Origin: Pezicula radicicola
Taxonomy: Eukaryota; Ascomycota; Leotiomycetes; Helotiales; Dermateaceae
Assembly: GCA_003008705.1 (NCBI GenBank)
Contig: PDUO01000055.1
Coordinates: 119,035-183,034, forward strand
Length of the DNA stretch: 64,000 nt
Reading direction: 5' to 3'
The position numbers and the translations under genes were made by a program. The notes under the pieces were generated by a model. The model had not been told where the DNA came from and searched no databases. It was given only the letters and a program-made list of their open reading frames with translations. Position 1 is the stretch's first letter, and each line of letters begins with the position of its first letter. Shown piece by piece: positions 33,552 through 43,449 of the stretch.

Positions 33552-35420
33552 TCAGATACCTTCACTATTCTCAACGAGCAGCACGCAGGCTATATAAGCC
33601 CTCAAGAAAACAGTACAAATTGCAATAACTCTTCGTCTCAGAACCCACTCAATGGAAGGTAAAGTCTGATCAATAATCAAGAAAAGGAAAAGATTGGTTG
33701 TAATGTACGTCTCTACCTTCTCGCATCTTACGATCGATTCTCCCAGGTCGACAATGAGCTGATTCGCCGAAGCCAGACATTGTTCCTCCTTGCTACTGTT
33801 CTCTTCACTAGCAAAGTTGATTCCTGGAAAGTTTTCTCGGATCAGACGGGCCGCTGTGTCGGCTTTGTACTTCAGAAGAGCTGGCTCTATTACGTCAGCA
33901 GTGGAAAATTTGTATGCCTCCACAGCTGGTAGCCACGCAGCCAAGACCTGCTCAATCCTTTCCTTTGACATTGTCCAAATACTTTTCCGGGCTGGCTTTC
34001 GTATCTCCTCATGACCGTCCATGTATATGATCAGATCCAGAAGGCCATGCTTGTCGTAAGCCATGGCAGCAGCGAGCTTCTTCACCAGGATATCCCGCGA
34101 GATGAAATTGCCCGCAAAAGAGAGATAGTTTCCTCCCTCGAGTTTGATGTGGGTTGTCGATGGGGCATTAACGACTAGCTTCCTCCAGCGATCAAGTTTC
34201 TCGCCCGAAAGCGTAAGCTTCGCCGTGTCAACCAAGGTAGACTGATGAGCCTCGTCGAGAATCTCGGAAATTTTCGATTCAATGGCTGAGGCTTTAGAGC
34301 CAAGCAAGGAGCAAAAAGTGTCCTTTTCAGTCCCGCCTTGATGACCAAGGAGAATATCTGCTACGGATTTGGGCTCTTCGTCAGTTCCTGAGCTCACAAG
34401 CGCCCCTGGGTGATCAGACGCAAGATGGAATGCGGCAATAATGCAGCTCCGAGTGCTTCCATTATCGTTCCGGTAGCGGTGATGAACCAGAGAGCCTGCA
34501 CTAAAAACGACGGTGATCGGTTGCTCAGGGTATTCAACTTCAACTACTTTAGGACCGTTTCCAGTAATGTCCTTTTGGAATTCAAATACACTATCAACAG
34601 TCTCGTCAGTGATGAAAAGGCTGTCGTTCTCGGTGGACCAGGGTTGAGAATGCTCATCCGTTCTAACGAAACGGCATCCCTTGTGCGTTCCTGGTAAGAA
34701 CGTAAAGTTCTGACCAGTAGGACCTTTGACCTCTCCCTTTTCCCAACCAACCAATATCTTGTATTCTTCTCGGAAGGGGGTGTTGTCAACATGAAGCATA
34801 TTATCCTGTGCGTTAACCGAAATTGGCTGTGTGTCTTTGCCACGGGCATCAGTCATCCTAACAGGACCACCCAACACATAAGACAGCAAAGCGATGAGGA
34901 GAGGGTGAATTATAGCGTCGCTGTGAATTGGGTTCTTGAGAAAGTCGGGGTAGTCGATCAGGTTGGCAAAAGAATGTAAGAAAGCATGGCTTCCTGAACC
35001 GCTCATAATCTTCGAGAAATCGTCGATAAGTTGCCGAAAAGAGACAACATCAACCAATCCTGCAAAGATGGCGCAACCATCCCGTTGCAGTACTTCGACC
35101 AGTCTGATAAAACGAGCTTCCGTTGCCACAATTTTCCAGCCTTTTCGGAGGTCTTTCAGCAAGTTCTTTCTGAATGTTTCCTTGGACACGGCGTCTGGAC
35201 CACATCGAAATTCGTTCGCCTGAAGATTGATATTTGTTCTAGTAGATTTTGAGACAATAGATGCAAGCAAGTTGGCTCGTTCTTCGCCTAGGATCGTCAT
35301 AGAGAGACTGACAGGGACGAGACTATCGGATTGGTTGAGAAAGGCCTCTGAACCCTGGCCCAGAGAGACTAGCTCTCTTCTTTGGATAACTTCCATTTTG
35401 TCGGCAGCTTTGTTTCGCAA
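33552..35420 (-). CDS. 2-oxoglutarate/Fe(II) dioxygenase-like (PhyH-type) protein
   Basis: A 622-residue minus-strand ORF. The central region reads like a phytanoyl-CoA-dioxygenase-type double-stranded beta-helix. The iron ligands would be H210 and D212 in MLHVDNTPF plus H314 in AGSLVHHRYR, with R324 ten residues later as the co-substrate arginine. Between them lie ILVGWEKGE, GQNFTFLPGTHKGCRFV and FHLASDHPGAL. Such enzymes oxidise a C-H bond using O2 and 2-oxoglutarate. N-terminal (1-100) and C-terminal (340-560) parts are alpha-helical extensions of unknown role. A 51-nt in-frame GTAGAG...GATCAG segment near 33662-33712 may be an intron, which would remove 17 residues. No signal peptide. The gene is divergent from the 35864 membrane protein gene, with about 440 bp between, and forms one edge of the candidate peptide cluster. 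Substrate unknown. Confidence 0.75.
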   Translation of the reverse strand: MRNKAADKMEVIQRRELVSLGQGSEAFLNQSDSLVPVSLSMTILGEERANLLASIVSKSTRTNINLQANEFRCGPDAVSKETFRKNLLKDLRKGWKIVATEARFIRLVEVLQRDGCAIFAGLVDVVSFRQLIDDFSKIMSGSGSHAFLHSFANLIDYPDFLKNPIHSDAIIHPLLIALLSYVLGGPVRMTDARGKDTQPISVNAQDNMLHVDNTPFREEYKILVGWEKGEVKGPTGQNFTFLPGTHKGCRFVRTDEHSQPWSTENDSLFITDETVDSVFEFQKDITGNGPKVVEVEYPEQPITVVFSAGSLVHHRYRNDNGSTRSCIIAAFHLASDHPGALVSSGTDEEPKSVADILLGHQGGTEKDTFCSLLGSKASAIESKISEILDEAHQSTLVDTAKLTLSGEKLDRWRKLVVNAPSTTHIKLEGGNYLSFAGNFISRDILVKKLAAAMAYDKHGLLDLIIYMDGHEEIRKPARKSIWTMSKERIEQVLAAWLPAVEAYKFSTADVIEPALLKYKADTAARLIRENFPGINFASEENSSKEEQCLASANQLIVDLGESIVRCEKVETYITTNLFLFLIIDQTLPSIEWVLRRRVIAICTVFLRAYIACVLLVENSEGI

Positions 35421-35863
35421 TGGAAGGATTTCTCCTCTTTAAGTCACCTTGGAAATAGTCAGTACTGTATCCGAAATTCATTAAGAAAGTCTTACTAACT
35501 CCGTCTTCAGTGAAAATTCATTCTCCTAAGTTGGGTAAGTCTAGTCATACTTTCAATGTCCGTCATGCTTGGCAAAGCAATAATGGTACATTTTCTCAGG
35601 CCCATTTATTCCATCACACAACAGGTAGTAATCATGCAGCAGAGCTGTAGGTCAACGCTGCATAAGACTTGATGCATGCTGACACTGTGCCCTAGTTTCG
35701 GGTATTGCTCGGTAATGTTCAACTTCAGAATGCCTACTCGACGTTTTGCCGGAGAGGAACTGACTAAATGACACTGGTTGCAACCTGGCTAAAAATGAAT
35801 GTGAGCCTTGTCCATTTCTTTTAGCACTTTTCTCAACTGGAATATCTTCGGAATATTTTTCTT
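35421..35863. promoter_or_regulatory. Divergent intergenic promoter
   Basis: This 443-bp region separates the dioxygenase gene (minus) from the HxxHC membrane protein gene (plus), so it may drive both. No specific binding site is claimed. Confidence 0.45.
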
Positions 35864-36586
35864 TTGGCAAATTGTCGCTCGCCGACTACTATTGAACACA
35901 CGATGAAGCCTTCAAAGACATACTCAAGGCTCAATCAAAACGAAGACACGAATAGTCCGACAACGCTGTACCTGGAAGATGACAGTCAACTCAACAAAAA
36001 AGGTTTCAGCTGGACTCGGATATGCGCATATATCTTTCTGGGCATTCTCGGTGGTGTTACCTGTGGAATATTTGGATATTTGGCCCATCCAAGTACCTCA
36101 ATGATATTCGAAAGGCCAACACCAACATCTGAACTTCATTGCGGTAACTCCTCTACGGAAGCTCGAGCCCTTGGCTGCATCTTCGATCTGCTCACCAACG
36201 ATTGGATGCCAAAATACTGCTCCGACCCTTACACCGATGCTGAGTACCGCGCATGGGTTCTTGATCCTAACCGCCAACTCGGGGCATGGGCATATTACCA
36301 CGACGACAAGGCAGAGTATCAGGTTGCGTCAGAAGAGGAATTATCGGACCTTGTAGGAACCCATATCTACACGACGGCAGAGAATCATCTAGGGCACTGC
36401 GCGTTCCTCGCGCGGCGGATGCATCGACTCGTGACGGGTGATATCGCCGCTGTTGCGCATAACACTTTCGCGCATACAATACATTGTACTTCAGAGATTC
36501 TCAAAGCTGTTGGAAGTATGGAGAAGGCGGGTAGAGCGACAATAGGCTCCACATTTGACGTGGGTACTGTGTCGTGTTTCGTTTAG
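35864..36586 (+). CDS. Single-TM protein with two HxxHC motifs (UstYa-like)
   Basis: A single-exon gene of 240 residues; the ATG at 35903 (MKPSKTYSRLNQNED) may be the true start and looks like the cytoplasmic leader of this protein class. One transmembrane helix spans about residues 51-74 (ICAYIFLGILGGVTCGIFGY). The luminal part contains ARALGCIFDLLTNDWMPKYC, a pattern I know from a widespread fungal family of small membrane proteins. It also has HLGHC (175-179) and HTIHC (204-208), with one further Cys near the end. Paired HxxHC motifs after one N-terminal TM helix are the hallmark of DUF3328/UstYa-type oxidases, which act on secreted peptides and other natural products in the endomembrane lumen. 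This protein is a variant rather than a textbook member. It faces the UstYa-type gene at 37554-38699 in a convergent pair. Confidence 0.75.
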   Translation: MANCRSPTTIEHTMKPSKTYSRLNQNEDTNSPTTLYLEDDSQLNKKGFSWTRICAYIFLGILGGVTCGIFGYLAHPSTSMIFERPTPTSELHCGNSSTEARALGCIFDLLTNDWMPKYCSDPYTDAEYRAWVLDPNRQLGAWAYYHDDKAEYQVASEEELSDLVGTHIYTTAENHLGHCAFLARRMHRLVTGDIAAVAHNTFAHTIHCTSEILKAVGSMEKAGRATIGSTFDVGTVSCFV

Positions 36587-37553
36587 CAAGGACAAAAGAA
36601 AGCAAAGAGTAAATGAACCTCTAATTTCAGTTTTCTGACCTGCTTTAATATCGCGTATCCTATTCGTGCTTGTTGTGAGATCTCCGTGACATCTTTCGTA
36701 CTACCGTAGATTTTGTCAGAATCGGAGAGTCTCTACAAGGTGGCAGATAGCATAAGGACAATTGATAGTTACATTACAAAACTGATTGTAAATTCGATAA
36801 CGCTGAAGAGACAGAGATGTGGGCTCGCCTTGCCAAGATTTTTGTTTGAGAGGTGGTTTGGTAAGGGGAGGAGAAGGTGAACGTGTTTAAAAATTCTTCA
36901 ATATCGCTCTGGTATTTGGAATATGATTTCCTCTCCGCCGGAGGGAATGCTCAACATCTTCACATTGCACGTCATGAAATTCTATGTTACACAAAATTAC
37001 GGCAACTAATACCTGTACAAGCTCGAATTTAAGCCCACCTAATGTATCAAGCTCTATGAATTAATCAAGTCCGAATTCAAAGGCGTACTTTGACAAAACA
37101 GTAATGTTGACTTCAATGAATGAATCGGTTCCACTCATTGTATAAAGATGTCAAGTTAAAAAACCAGTGAGTAGCTGTCGGAACAAAATACCTCACTTTT
37201 CACTACGTTTTACCATGTTTTCGATGCTACAGCACGAGTCTAGCCCAAAGGGGACTAGCCCCTTGGTTTCAAGTGGTTATAAGACCACATCTCTTGTAGA
37301 TAGCTTCTTCCTATAGACAACTAATCAACACCTTTCGACAATGAGTATACTAAGTGAATAGACCACTAGTCTGCCCGTCGAGTAGTTGATTAAATCAACC
37401 GACAGCAGCTCTTCAATATCTTGTACTGCTTCAGACAAGGAATGGGCTTAAAATCGAGATTGCAGTAATAGTACAGTACAATGCATTATAAAAATATCAG
37501 ACAACCTTTAGAAAGGACTCTCGCCTGGAGTGTCTCTTAGCTTTATCTTCAAA
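36587..37553. other. Convergent intergenic region, nothing recognised
   Basis: This lies between the 3' ends of the two HxxHC-protein genes. Composition is moderately AT-rich; no coding or repeat signal is seen. Confidence 0.45.
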
Positions 37554-38699
37554 TTATAAAGTAATAGAGGAACTGAAAAGCAACGTGGGTGGCATACCTG
37601 TCCATGGATTTACAAGTATAGAACCAAAAGGAGGAACAGTGTTGGTTTCCAGCCACTTATTTAACTTGTCTGTATTTGCACAAACATGCTGCGCGTGGTG
37701 AATGGTAATCGGTACCTTTTCGTTCTCTTGCCATTCAAAAAGCGTGAGCGACATGTCAGCATGGCATAGCTCTGACTGACGGAGCCTTCTAGAAAATTAG
37801 CCAGATATTTGGGACCGTGATATTTTTTTGATTTTGAACGTACACATCGAAACAATGATCTAAAATCTGTTAGCATGCGTTGCCAGTGGGATATGAGTTT
37901 GAGATCCTGACCAATGTGCGTGGGCATCGACTTTCCTGGGCTTGGTATGAACATTGCTGCAGTTTCGGGATAATATTCGGAAACAAGGTACTGTCGAATC
38001 GATTTCTATAGCCATATGAATAGTTTAGTTGACTACGGTAATAAATATGATGAGGTATAACAAACCAGGCAATGCAAATTGTGGAGGAAGCTAAAGGTTC
38101 CAACAATTCCTCCTTCGTTATCCTGAAATTCCGCAAGAATGCTGGCAGGAGAGCTTGCATTTTGCCAGCCGGGTAATGGAACGCGAACACTGTAGTCTGT
38201 TGAAGTGTTAGAGATTAGACGGCTAGGAAAGGAATCTTGCGCGACATGCTCTGCAATATGGCGTCCCAAGCATCATCCAATTCTGGGCGAGGCTCCCCTC
38301 GAAAAGGACTATCATGATTTCCAAATCTATCATCATAGGTTCGAAGCTCTAGTTCTACCGCGGTGGCTATCCAATCTGTGTACATATAAGCTTCTTTGGC
38401 CGATCATCGAATGCGAGAAGAATCGGGGTTATAGACTGACCTGCATGCGGTAAACGAACACTTTGAATATTTTGAGCCACGTTCACAGCTTTTGGGACGC
38501 TCATAATTAGAAGCACCCCAACATTAAGTAGCAAAACGAAGGCATTCACTGCCAAGAAAGCCCAGTTGCGTCGTCTTTGCTGGTGATATTTTTTTCTATT
38601 CTGCTCGTGATTGAGAAGATTCTGAGTATCAGAGTCACACTCTTCTGGATCAAAAGAAGGGGACTGGGTATCCATTGTGAGTGAATTATTCGAGGGCAT
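37554..38699 (-). pseudogene. DUF3328/UstYa-type oxidase gene with one frameshift
   Basis: Five exons on the minus strand: 38699-38441, 38366-38066, 38005-37912, 37859-37844 (only 16 nt) and 37788-37554. The product starts with a cytoplasmic segment (LLNHEQNRKKYHQQRRRNW), one TM helix (FLAVNAFVLLLNVGVLLIM), then DUF3328 landmarks: DSPFRGEPRPELDDAWDAIL, FSFLHNLHCL, SIRQYLVSEYYPE, HIDHCFDV, LRQSELCHAD and a C-terminal HVCANTDKLNKWL. HNLHC and HIDHC are the two metal- or substrate-binding HxxHC motifs of UstYa enzymes, which catalyse oxidative cyclisation of fungal ribosomal peptides. Exon 2 contains one frame change between DAWDAILQ and EHVAQDSF (about 38245-38255), equivalent to one missing base. 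No intron can explain it. It is either a recent inactivation or a sequence error; every other landmark is intact. Divergent from the repeat-peptide gene. Confidence 0.75.
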
Positions 38700-39329
38700 A
38701 TTCGAAAGGTGCTAGAAAGTCGTTTGAGGTCAAAGGTAATGCCTGTGGAGGTTGATCAAATACAGAATCAGCTATCTGAGTGCTCCAAGAGAGTCCCAAG
38801 ATTCATGATTAAAGAGATAATACCCTCGCGAAAGAAAATCCGAAGGCAGCCTGATACTGTCCTCTGCATTACAGCCGTTTACAACTCTTTAAGTCCGCAA
38901 ATCCAAATCAGGTATGATTACGTCGGACAAAATCACGTTGCAGCAAGTATGGAGATTTGCAGCAACGATGACCATATCGTTAAAGATAGATTGAAGCCTG
39001 AAGCCTATGCAAGCTGACGTTGCAGCAAAGGTGGGGGTGGGACTACGGGTTTACTTGTTGTAGACGTGCGAGAAATTCATGTAGGATGACAGCGGTAAGA
39101 ACTCCCTGTCCAATGGCAAATTGGTCTCTGGCCACCCCTGTACAGCAGTTTATTGTTTACACGGATACACCATCTAAGAAAGTAGAGCTTGAAACTTACT
39201 ATTAAACTACTTGATTGTATTTCTACAAATAGTTTAGACATCGCTGTCAGACTATCACATTGTTTTCCTTAGGATACTCTATTCTTGCTTATCTACACTG
39301 CCCCCAGTTTCTCAAATTCTCTCCACAAA
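38700..39329. promoter_or_regulatory. Divergent region between UstYa-type and peptide genes
   Basis: A 630-bp region between two oppositely directed starts; likely a shared promoter. A 102-codon plus-strand ORF (38709-39017) lies here but has no signal peptide or known domain and is probably fortuitous. Confidence 0.45.
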
Positions 39330-39604
39330 ATGAAGTTCTTTCAAGCAGCTACTCTTCCACTTCTTGTACTAGGAGCTTTTGCTTCTCCTGTGCCCGGTAA
39401 ATTTACATGGAGAGCTTACCTGAATAATTGTTAACAAAATTTCAAGGCAAAACCGGCCGCGATGTAAGCGGGGACATTCTTAACAACGGCGACAAGGGTT
39501 CTGTCGTAACTAGCCGCGATGTCAATGGGGATATTCTGAACAACGGTGACAAGGATTCCCTTGTAACTAGCCACGATGTTAAGGGGGACATCGAGACGAA
39601 GTAA
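39330..39604 (+). CDS. Secreted 74-residue repeat peptide, candidate RiPP precursor
   Basis: Two exons, 39330-39396 and 39447-39604, joined by a 50-nt intron (GTAAAT...TTCAAG), phases consistent. The product begins with a clear signal peptide, MKFFQAATLPLLVLGAFA, followed by SPVPGKTG. The rest consists of 19-residue tandem repeats, RDVSGDILNNGDKGSVVTS and RDVNGDILNNGDKDSLVTS, then a partial third copy HDVKGDIETK and the stop. The 57-nt DNA repeats are nearly identical, so the duplication looks recent or is kept homogeneous. Signal peptide plus short repeats next to a UstYa-type gene is the layout of fungal ribosomal peptide precursors. However, no KR/RR processing site and no Tyr, Phe or Trp occurs in the repeats. 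Single R or K residues flank each unit. It could instead be an unrelated small secreted protein. The codon count is below usual ORF cut-offs. Confidence 0.8.
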
Positions 39605-40342
39605 TTTATACTTTATACTTCAGTCCTTTGCAAAAAGGTAAGCTACCACCAGAAGAGTGCCAATATTACCGCTGACAGCATCCGCACAACAGCAAGGAAC
39701 GATAAGGGCCTGAAAGGAGGAAAGAAGGGAACGATGTCTTTCTCAATTTTTGTGCTCCGCTTAAACAACTCCATGCAAAGGGCCAAAGTAGAAGAACTGG
39801 TGGAATTTGGGTTTTCTTAGAACTTGAAATGTTTTGGTGGTTTCGTACATTCGCAATGTCATGACAGTTTGAGCAATGTCGAATCAAATGCTTTTAGTTA
39901 GTTGCTATATACAGACGTTCTGAGAGAATACACAGTCTTTACCTCTTAAATACATTATAAAAATACACATCCCTCCCTATCTTTACACTATCCTTAGAAA
40001 CTAGTGTCGCAATATCTTCTAGACGTGTTGGGTTTTTTCTCTCTTTCCTCTTCTTAGAAACCAAATTTTGACTCGAGATCGATTTATTAATAAGGTTCAA
40101 CCGATCACTCGAGACAGATTGAGTTTTGAAGTCTATTACAACCAAACTATTAAATATTGCACCTATAAAAATCCTTTAGAGCAAGTTGCATCAAGAGAAA
40201 AAGAAATAGACTCATACAGGTACTATCTAATTTAGCGTCAATTGGAGCGGTGACAAGTAGCTTGCAATAGCTAAAGACAATTCACAGGTGAGTTTGAGCG
40301 CTGGATTAAGTTATTTGCTACCCGACGCCTTCTTTATACAAT
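39605..40342. other. Intergenic region, no gene supported
   Basis: 3' region of the peptide gene; small ORFs on the minus strand (39666-39887, 39939-40145) show no domain. Confidence 0.4.
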
Positions 40343-40806
40343 CTAAAACGTCCTGCTCGTGAAAGACCCCAAAGCAAAGTCAAGCAGCTCTCTTTTCTCT
40401 GGCTTGATATTGGGAAAGAAGTTCAGCAGTTTGTCGACTATTCTAGAAGGTCAGCTTCGGTTGGTTTCTACAAAAGGAATAAGAGCAAGGCCTACACACT
40501 GGATCTTCCCAGCTGCTGTCATGTTCTGCAATCTATGCGCTTCTCTTATTCCAGACCTCTCATCTGATGGTAAGAACCTTGACGACTTGAGACTCCATCT
40601 CCAACCTGACTTGGCCGGGTCAGACGAGATGGGATGTCAAACCATAGTTCGTAGGCAGTCAACACAAGAAACAGAGTAACAGCCAAGCTTTTTAACGTCC
40701 TTTGAAATGCCATGCCGTCTACCCAAAAGAACCTAGGCCGTCTTCTGTATTTGACCCTCTCGGTCTCTTCAGGGCTAAGCAGTTCATAATCACCCCCAAA
40801 GAGCAT
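40343..40806 (-). pseudogene. Small single-TM protein gene, probably broken
   Basis: An 86-codon minus-strand ORF (40806-40546) begins with a charged leader (MLFGGDYELLSPEETERVKY, RRRPRFFW), then a TM helix around SLAVTLFLVLTAYEL. This is the same layout as the N-terminus of UstYa-type proteins, but no HxxHC motif follows. Downstream another frame is open and coding-like (HRLQNMTAAGKIQCVGLALI, then TGA at 40451-40453, then VDKLLNFFPNIKPEKRELLD) to a stop at 40343. The two frames might be exons of one gene, but I found no splice pair of normal length joining them. The TGA could be a CGA change. The function is unknown; its place beside the peptide gene suggests a cluster member or relic. Confidence 0.4.
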
Positions 40807-41447
40807 GATGGTTTGTGAAGCAACAGTAGGATGCGGTTGTAGAAGGAGGTACTACCAAGCCGTGTAGTATAGTTTGTGGTTGAATGAATATCAAGACAGT
40901 CGAATTGGTAGAGATCTGTGTTGTAGATTCTTGATCTTAGACAAGAGCGTGTTCTCTTTACACAAGCTGAAATGCAAGTGTCGTGTGCATCGTGGCCCCT
41001 GCATCCGGGAAATGGTATATGCGGTAAAGCGCGATACATCTATTATTATTGGTAGACGTCAAGTTATGTGATTCCTGCACCTCTCGGCATTTCTAGCCTC
41101 CTTTCCTCGTAGGCCTTGGTTGCGAACTTATTGATTTACGAGGACTTTTTTCTAGGTTTTTCGTGATAGTACAAAACACGAGAGGCTAATCTTTCTTGTA
41201 TCTCAAAAGATTTCAGCTCTTACAGCTCTTACAGAAGCAACTTTCCACAAGATTTAATCAGTTTCAGCCTTGAACGACGTATGTTTATTTGTCGATATAT
41301 TGTGGTTATTGCGCGTTTGGTGGATTTAGTGTACTGAACAAGCCGTGGTTTTTAGCGCTGACTAAAATGGTGGATCCCAAACACGCCATACTGTGCATCG
41401 ATCACAATATATGGGGAAGATATTCCTTCTCTAAAGTCATATTAAGG

Positions 41448-41543
41448 AGGTACAGCCCATAAGTAATCGTACAGCACTAGCAAGGGCTTGTTGTACTGCA
41501 CTTAACATAGAGGTACAGCCCACAAGTAATCACGCAGCACTAG
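41448..41543. repeat. Two 33-bp direct repeats
   Basis: 41448-41480 and 41511-41543 share the pattern AGGTACAGCCC(A)..AAGTAATC...CAGCACTAG with four mismatches. They sit directly left of the 41546-41657 inverted-repeat element. The rest of 40807-41720 has no gene. Confidence 0.7.
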
Positions 41544-41545
41544 TA

Positions 41546-41657
41546 GAGGGCCCCCTAATCAGTAGTACACCTATTATAATTAGATAATAAGGCAATAGAG
41601 GAGTCTTTCACTTCTACTGCCTAACTAGGATAGGTGCGCTACTGATTAGGGGCCCTC
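41546..41657. mobile_element. Short inverted-repeat element, 112 bp
   Basis: The left end GAGGGCCCCCTAATCAGTAG is mirrored by CTACTGATTAGGGGCCCTC at the right end (one base shorter), and the complementarity extends to about 29 bp. It is non-coding, and no clear target duplication is seen. Confidence 0.65.
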
Positions 41658-41721
41658 GGTAGGCCAAGAAAATAGGCGAGTTTTCCGGCTTGGCAGATGC
41701 AAGGCCGTTTCGATCGATTTA

Positions 41722-43075
41722 CAGTGGGTGGACAAAAGTCTGTTGTACTCTTTTTTTAAGCGAACCTATCATAATTATATTTTCTCTATAATAGCTATAA
41801 CTTCTTTAATTTAGAAGTAATTAAAAAACCAATAGTTTTATTTAAAAGAGAAGCTTCTAATTGATAATATATAAACTTAGTACTTTATATACCAGCCTTC
41901 CGTAGTTACAATTATATTAACTCTCTTCTATATACTAGATATAAGCTTATTTAATATCTCTTCTTCTAATAACTCCTAAGCCTCTTGTACTACCTTAATT
42001 AATAAAGCCTTTGTAGTATCATTATCCTTTATAGTTACTAACTTAGGATATAACTTAATAATCTTTACCTTTAGTATCTTCTATAGGTTTTTAATAGGGT
42101 TTAAGTTAGGAGAATAGGGAGGATGATCTACTAACTTAATACCTATTTTAATAAACCAATCCCTTATAATATATACCTTATATATCGGGGTATTATCCTA
42201 TATAAAGATACTATCGAAATTAAGTATTATTAGAAGGTATTCCTTAATAACTTTAAGATATCTCCGAGCTATAACCCCCCCCCCTAGTACTAGTAGTATC
42301 TCCCTTCATTACTACTAAGTCAGACCTTATCCTAAAGCTAAAATAAGCCTAGAATATAGTAGTCTTTCCTTTTATAGGTTTACCCTATACTACCTAAGTT
42401 TTAAGAGCTTAGCCTATATAGTTAGTTAATAATTAACTTTATAAATAGATATATAATTTACCTCTTTCTCTGTAAATAAAGTCCTATTTCCCTCCCTTTC
42501 CCCTCTTAATTAAGTACTTATTAGACCATCTCTACCTCTTCTAAAAGACAAGAGGTATTCTATTATACTTTAAAGCCTATACTAGCCTAGTAGTAGCTCT
42601 CTCCTCTATTAGGAGTAGCCTTTTCTTATACCTCTACTTCTATATACCTAATTTCTTTAAAAATCGATATATAGTCTTCTTTTTAACTTTAGGGTAGATA
42701 GTTATAACTAATTAAGCTACTATAATCTTAGGATCTACTACGATTATTTGAAATATCATCCTCTGCGCCCTTATTGTAAGTTTAGAAGGCCTACCTATCT
42801 ATGGTTATAAGATACTAGAGGTCTAGTTCAGAGTATTTTCAAAGATTTTTCAATATATATCTAGCCGGAGGTTTTCCTACTACCTAATTACAGGATATAA
42901 TATACTATGGTTCCGTATACCTACTATTCAATTATACGTACTAGGGGAGACCTCTCCTAAGGCAGGGCGGGCTATATTAGGTGGTCTAGGTATTTTATTG
43001 TAGAGAGTAGGGTAGGGGGGAATTCTGTATTTCGGGTGTTTCGTAAAAACCGGACAAACTTTTGTCCACCTACTG
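41722..43075 (-). mobile_element. Tc1/mariner transposon, mutated transposase
   Basis: A 1354-bp element flanked by TA (41720-41721 and 43076-43077). The left end is CAGTGGGTGGACAAAAGTCT; the right end, as its reverse complement, starts CAGTAGGTGGACAAAAGTTT. The minus strand reads as a DDE transposase: DNTPIY around 42181-42198, then RDWFIKIGIKLVDHPPYSPN near 42110-42160, followed by LNPI. The frame is full of TAG/TAA codons where Trp and Gln are expected, so the enzyme is dead through C-to-T/G-to-A type mutation (RIP). Complete ends mean it could still be moved by a related active transposase, but none is seen here. It lies about 375 bp upstream of the subtilisin-like gene. Confidence 0.85.
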
Positions 43076-43077
43076 TA

Positions 43078-43449
43078 GCAGGTTTGCGGTACCACTTTTA
43101 GATTCCCTAGTATACTCTGCGATTTTTGATTGGGACGCGGCCGCCTTGAGAAGATAGCAAGCAATTTAATTCTATTCCACGGCATACCCCATCTCCCACG
43201 CTTCTCATGCACTATGATAGCTGGGAATTTTACACCAGTATCGTCATCCCAAGCCTGCAACACGAACAACAGCCCGGTCAAAATGCGATCAGAAGTCCGA
43301 ACCATCATGATCATCTCCGATACATAGTACACCAGCCGTGATACCAGCCACAACACTGCATATTCTATAAAGAACTCGGATTCCCAATGAGTTGTCATTA
43401 GACTCCACCAGGTCAAGAAAAGCCCCCCAGAGATTAACCAGCAGCAATC
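43078..43449. promoter_or_regulatory. Upstream region of the subtilisin-like gene
   Basis: Promoter and leader between the mariner element and the protease start. A minus-strand ORF (42928-43416) crosses from here into the transposon end and is therefore not a normal gene. Confidence 0.45.

Noticed and set aside
39330..39604. Kex2-type KR/RR processing sites in the repeat peptide
   Set aside because: I looked for them because fungal precursor peptides usually have them; none is present, only single K and R.
42276..42284. Run of C near 42280 and a similar one near 6286
   Set aside because: Homopolymer tracts in degraded DNA; no role can be supported.
42928..43416. 162-codon minus-strand ORF upstream of the protease
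   Set aside because: It runs through the end and TA flank of the mariner element, so it is a chance fusion of flank and transposon.
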